Source: Lepidostoma basale
Lineage: Eukaryota; Arthropoda; Insecta; Trichoptera; Lepidostomatidae
Direction of reading: 5' to 3'
DNA: 64,000 bases
Assembly: GCA_022606425.2 (NCBI GenBank)
Contig: JAHDVF020000892.1
Coordinates: forward strand, 496,001-560,000
In this document: positions 53,401 through 59,400 of the stretch, piece by piece
How positions within the stretch are numbered: the stretch's first letter is position 1
How the letters are laid out: the number at the start of each line of letters is the position of its first letter
Program-made: the position numbers and the translations under genes
The notes under the pieces: generated by a model
The model's database searches: none
The model's input: only the letters and a program-made list of their open reading frames with translations
What the model was told of the DNA's origin: nothing

Positions 53401-56400
53401 CTCGCTCTCTGATTTTAACCTAGTGAAGTTCCTTCAGGAGCGGCGTGATATGACAGTATTTTGGTTGCCCCATAATCAGTCGGGCAGCAGTATTGAATAC
53501 GCTTTGTATTCTGCTTAATTGCTTATTTGGCAATCCAGCGTATATTCCATTACAATAATCTAAACGTGACAATACACTAGTTGTGTTTTATAATACACAC
53601 TTCTATTCATCAGTGCAATGAAGCTTATTATGAACAGGAACTCATTGTGATATTACTGGTGGTAACACTGAAATAAACAAGGAAATATAATATATTTTAA
53701 AGTACCTATAAATGCATCAACTTAAAACAAGACAGATGTGAAGATTTAAAAAAAAAAATCAGTAATAATGATATTTACGATTACACGATAAAATAAAATG
53801 AAGAAAATAAATTATTATACGTAATCAACATAATTACACAACATGTATAATAAACAAATGTCTGATAATGCCTTAGCAAGGCAAAACATGTCCCTCCCAT
53901 AAAATATAATAAAACACATAGAAAACAGACGTTTTCGAATTTTTCGTTCGTAGACAGTCATTTCAGTGCATTTGTTAGAATGAAAGAAATATATTTTTTA
54001 AACCTTTAAACGCCCGTGCGCCGCGTGCAATAAAGATTGCCCACTGCCCAAGTATATGTTATAAAAATAATTTTATCTTTAAAATTATTCATCCTATTTA
54101 GATAAAATAAAAAGCATTATTAAAATAAAAGATTGTTTATAATTCACAAAAGCTTTAGTTAAAATTGAAGAGAAAAAAAAAATTAATAATTTTTTTTCGT
54201 ATGCCAAATTTTAAAACATTTGTTAATGCATATACCTATTTAAGGCAGTGGTGTAGATTTTGTGTTTTATTAGGAACCGTAATAAAACAACACATATCTC
54301 AAGAGTCGAACTTGTAACGCAGATATAAACACTCATATTACGCAACATGACAAAAATATTTATCGGAACCGAAAATTTAATTTTTAATTTACTTAAGCTA
54401 ATATTCAAATTCTGAATACTATTGTCAAAAATCAGTGTAATCCGGTAGAAAAATGCATCATAATCACCGGTCCCGTACGGGACAGTTGGGCATTTAACGA
54501 CGCAAATCCGCGGTCCTGCACGGGACCACTGGGCGTCTAAAGGTTAAATAAAAAAATATGGATATATAGACATAAGGTTCTATAATTAAAAGTAAGGTTA
54601 AGGACATAAGGTTCTATAATGAAGTGTCATGTGTTGCGGGTCCGTTGGCGTGGAATAGCCTCCATGTTAGTATTAAGTATGAGGATAGTGACGTTAAATT
54701 TAAGAAACATCTGAAGACTGCACTGTTCGGTCAGTCATTTCCTAGTGCGCCCTTGGAGTAATTGATTTAACAAAACGGCGCACTTAAAATACAAATCATC
54801 ATAATAATAAATAATAAATAAATAAATGTGTTTAATCTAATCAGACAGTAATAATAACAAAAAAACGAAATAAAACTAACTAATATGAATGAAAACGTCT
54901 GTTTTCTAGAAGTTTTATTATTGTAAAATATGTAATAATGCCCGAGGCGAAATATGTCATATCCATAAATTATAATAAAACTTCTAGAATTAATTATTTA
55001 TTATGGAGTTTTACATTATCGTTAATTAAAAAAAAAAAAATTAAAAAATATATATTTAACGCCAATCGACGGCGAGAAAGACAAGGAGGGCCCTTCTTAT
55101 CTCGAATAAGCTGCGAGAAAAAAACAAAGAAAAGTGATGCGCTGTGGCGAAGCGAGTTCAACGAATCGAAGACAAAAGAACAGAATGACGTTAACTAAAA
55201 AGTTCCTTAAATGACACACATTACATTAATCACTCATATGAAAAAAGTAAACAACTATGTATAACCCTAAAAATAACTCACTAAATTATTGACTAACTAA
55301 CCATCACGCCGTCTCCCTGAAGAGGTAGGCAGAAAGAATGGACTGGCACACTTTTCTTTCCTGACATATTTCTCTTGCTTCCTCAACATTTATACATCGT
55401 GTTATGCACGCGCGTCGATTTCTCTGACTCCTCACGTGGCCGAAAAAAAACGCCGAGCTGGTCCCACCAAATACAGACTTGGAACCGTGAATATTCGGTT
55501 TGGCCGTCGACGTGGAAGCATGGCCGGGTAGTGCCCATGATTTTCTGCGCTTGGGATTATCGTAGTCAACCCATTTTTCGTCCCCGGTCACAATACGATG
55601 CAGAAATCCCTTCCTTCTTTGCCTTGTAAGCAGCTGTTCACAAGCAAATAAACGCCTTTCAACATCTCTCGGCTTCAACGCGTACGGCACCCAATTTCCT
55701 GGTTTCTGAATCATTCCCATGGCTTTCAGGCGTTTTGAAATGGCTTGTTGTGTCACTCCCAATGATCCTGCCAATTCTTCTTGCGTTTGACACGAGTCTT
55801 GATCAAGCAATGCCTCCAATTCTGCATCTTCGAAAACCTTTTCTCTTCCACCGCCATGCCGGTCTTCGACGTCAAAATCACCGCTCTTGAAGCGTTGAAA
55901 CCACTCTCGGCACGTTCTTGCACTAATAGCGGCCTCACCATAGGTATTAGAGAGCATTCGATGAGCCTCAGCCGCAGATTTCTTCATATTAAAGAAGAAA
56001 ATTAAAACCTCCCGCAAATGACGATAATTTGACAAAAAACAAAACAACAAACAAAACCATCACGCCGTTTCCCCGCAGGGGTAGGCAGAGAGAATGGACC
56101 GCCACACTACTCTATCCTGGCACACCTCTCTAGCTTCCTCCACATTCATACATCGAGTCATACACGCACGTCGATTCTTCCGGCTTCTGACATGACCAAC
56201 TTTTAATACTTGATTAATTTGGTCATGCCATGTTTTCCTCGGTCTACCTCGACTCCTTACTCCATTTACATTGTTAACGTATACTTTTTTAACCATTCTT
56301 TCTTCACCCATGCGCTCCATATGTCCGAACCAACGAAGCGAACCTTTCATAATTTTGTTCATAATACCTTCTTTCGCTCTACACTCTGGTTCCAACCCTT

Positions 56401-59400
56401 ATGTATGGAAGCGAAGCATGGAACTGGCAGAAGAAAGATGAGAGCAGAATAAATGCGGTAGAGATGAGGTCCCTAAAACGTATGTGCGGTAGAACGATGT
56501 ACGACAGAATCTCAAATGCTGATATTAGGATAATTTGACAATCTATTTATTTTATTCCACCACTTACCGCTATAGTTATCTATTGAAAAACGGCGGAAGC
56601 AAGGTTGTACACCTAATATAATAAAAGAATCATAAATTTTCAATTTACCAGAAAATCGTAGGAAAAATGGAAATCCGTTTTTTTTCGAACAGGTCAATTG
56701 AAGGCTACATATAGTTTAAAACACGTTTTGTTTAATAGTAAATCGAGAATATGATCAGTGCACGCAGGGGGGATAATAGGTGCGAGAGAAGTAGCGTTTT
56801 CCTTGACTGCACTAACAACATTTTCCTCGTGTGATTAGTCGGGGATTTTGAAATAACAAGAGTGATTATTGCAGAAGGCGGAGAGGTACCATGCATCCCA
56901 TTGCACGCCATACTACCAATAGATTTCTAACGTTTATACTCTAATGCGGTGGTTCTCAAAGTGTGCTCCGCAAGGGCTTAACGTGGGCTCGGCCGCGACA
57001 AGCACCACAATAAATCTACAAATTATTGTAGATTTATTGTGGTGCTTGTCGCAGCGCTACGTTAAAAAACTGCAAACAAAACAATTTAATTTGTACGAGT
57101 TTTTTAGTGTTGTGTATGTGGCGACATTATACGCGTCACTATACACGAACAGTTGAGTCAAAAATAAAACAATTTCATACCTCCCATTAAATGGAAACAA
57201 TTTTATCAATGGTGTTGTATTATTGAGTGCTGTTTTGTATGTCGTTGTAGAAGTCAGTAGTGTATAATATATAATTTTCATTAAATGATTTTAAATGAAT
57301 AATGAGTAATAAACGAGATTAGGTTATTGTTGAGGACTCCGTAAAATATAGAGTATTAGAAAAAGGGTTCCGTCGCCAAAAATGTTTGAGAACCGCCGCT
57401 CTAATGATTCCAGAAATTGTCCATCCACTGGCAACAAGTGGCATTGTCTCTGTTGGCCACAGCGAGAGATTTCATCTCGAGCACAATTGTGTGACCAGGT
57501 TAATTATAACTATGAAGTACAAAGGTACCCGACGAGGAATAATACAATTTTAAGAATCACTAGAATATTTTCAAGGGAATCCGAAAATATAATTTTATAT
57601 AAGGGTTTAAAAGTGTTTAATAACTTGCCGAAAGTCTTATCAGAAACTCTTGTAAAAAGAAATTACGGAACCTATGTACAGTGAATGCCCAGTCATGTTT
57701 TTAAAATTTTGTAATCTTTGTTCAAGTTTCTTCTTTGTATGTGTTATTATTTTTATTATACCGAGCCATAGAGGGCTCCCTCCGCTTACCCGAAGCTGTT
57801 TTAAGGGCAGCGGCGCCTTTCGTCAGCTTCACTCGTGCACTCCCTAGGCCCGCCCCCCGTCCATGCGGGACTTACGTTAAAAAAAAAATATATGTATATT
57901 TGCAACCAAGGGGGACCCAGACCACATTTAACCTACGCTACTTTCCCTCGATGTCCCGCCGTACATACATAGCAATACAACAGCAAAAGAAAATACACAA
58001 TTGATACATAAATAACATATGTTAGAGAAAGAATAAATAATAATAATAATAATAATGCACAGCATTATTGAAAATGTTAAACATTACTTGTAAGAAATGT
58101 ATTAAAGTAAATAAAAAAATATATTAATTAAATGACTAACTAACCATCACGCCGTCTACTGCAGCCAGAAATTATGGACCGCCACACAATTATTTCCTGA
58201 CATACATCTCTCGATTTCACAACATTCAAACATCGTGTCCTGTATGCACGTCGATTTCTCCGACTCCTCGCGTGGCCGAAATTTTATGTTTGATTGATTT
58301 GATTGTGCCCTATACCCCCTATGGGAAATTCTTATGCATCCTTATTGTCCGGACCTGACACCAAGTGACTACCACCTGTTCCTGTCTATTGCCAACGCGC
58401 TTGGGGGTACAAATTTGGCCTCAATAGAGGCCTGTGAAAAGTACTCAAGAAGAAAATAAATACAATGAATATTTGAGTTTCGAATAATATACTGCTTTTT
58501 GTATACAATTATCAATTTAAAAAATAAACATTACGGGTCAAATCTTGAAGCCATCTAAGAGAGTGATGATCAAAAAATAATAATCTGCAAATTATGAATA
58601 CACTTCAAATTTATCTGGAGATAAGGTAAGAGCTAAAAACTCGTAGAGATGTGAAATTGATCGCGAATACAATCTTTCAGGCGGGGAGTAAATAATATTT
58701 TAATAAATATGCTATCTTAAAATGTAATACGAAAAAAGCAATCACATCTCTTGAATCTATTGTAGATATACAAAATAAATTGAATGGGTCATTTTTCATC
58801 ACAGCTGTTTGATAACATGATTATTGAGGTCATTCAATTGGTTTAAAAGTCAATTCATAGATGACGCATCTTTTCTATAAAATAGAATAATGTTTAGAGG
58901 TAATTCTGTAGTGATATATAAGTCATGCTTTAAAAATGTTTAAAATGTAGGAGAAACAAACTGGATCTGGTTATTCAAATACAATATTATAAAATATATT
59001 GGCTTTGGAGATTGACATATTTTGTGACAGTGGGAGTTAGTTGCCTCAAGGATGCACTATCATAAAATATGATTAATTATTCTCTCTTTCTTTCTAATTA
59101 TTCATGCATTTTCAAATGTAATCTTATTTTTATTCTGTAGTTATAAACGATTTGGAATTATGCGTCTGTATAGTTCATGATTTAAAGAAATAAAGTAAAA
59201 TTCTGTTTAAAAAAAAACAAAATAAAAACGAGAATCCATCACTCCCGAGATCAACAATTTTCATATTGAATCGGCGATATGATTAATCAAAATATCATTT
59301 TTGGGGAATTACTAAGTAATTAAAACGTATAAAAACCTATTTTTTCTAGATGTTTCATTATATTTAAAGAGAATGACATCTATCGACTTGATAACGCATT

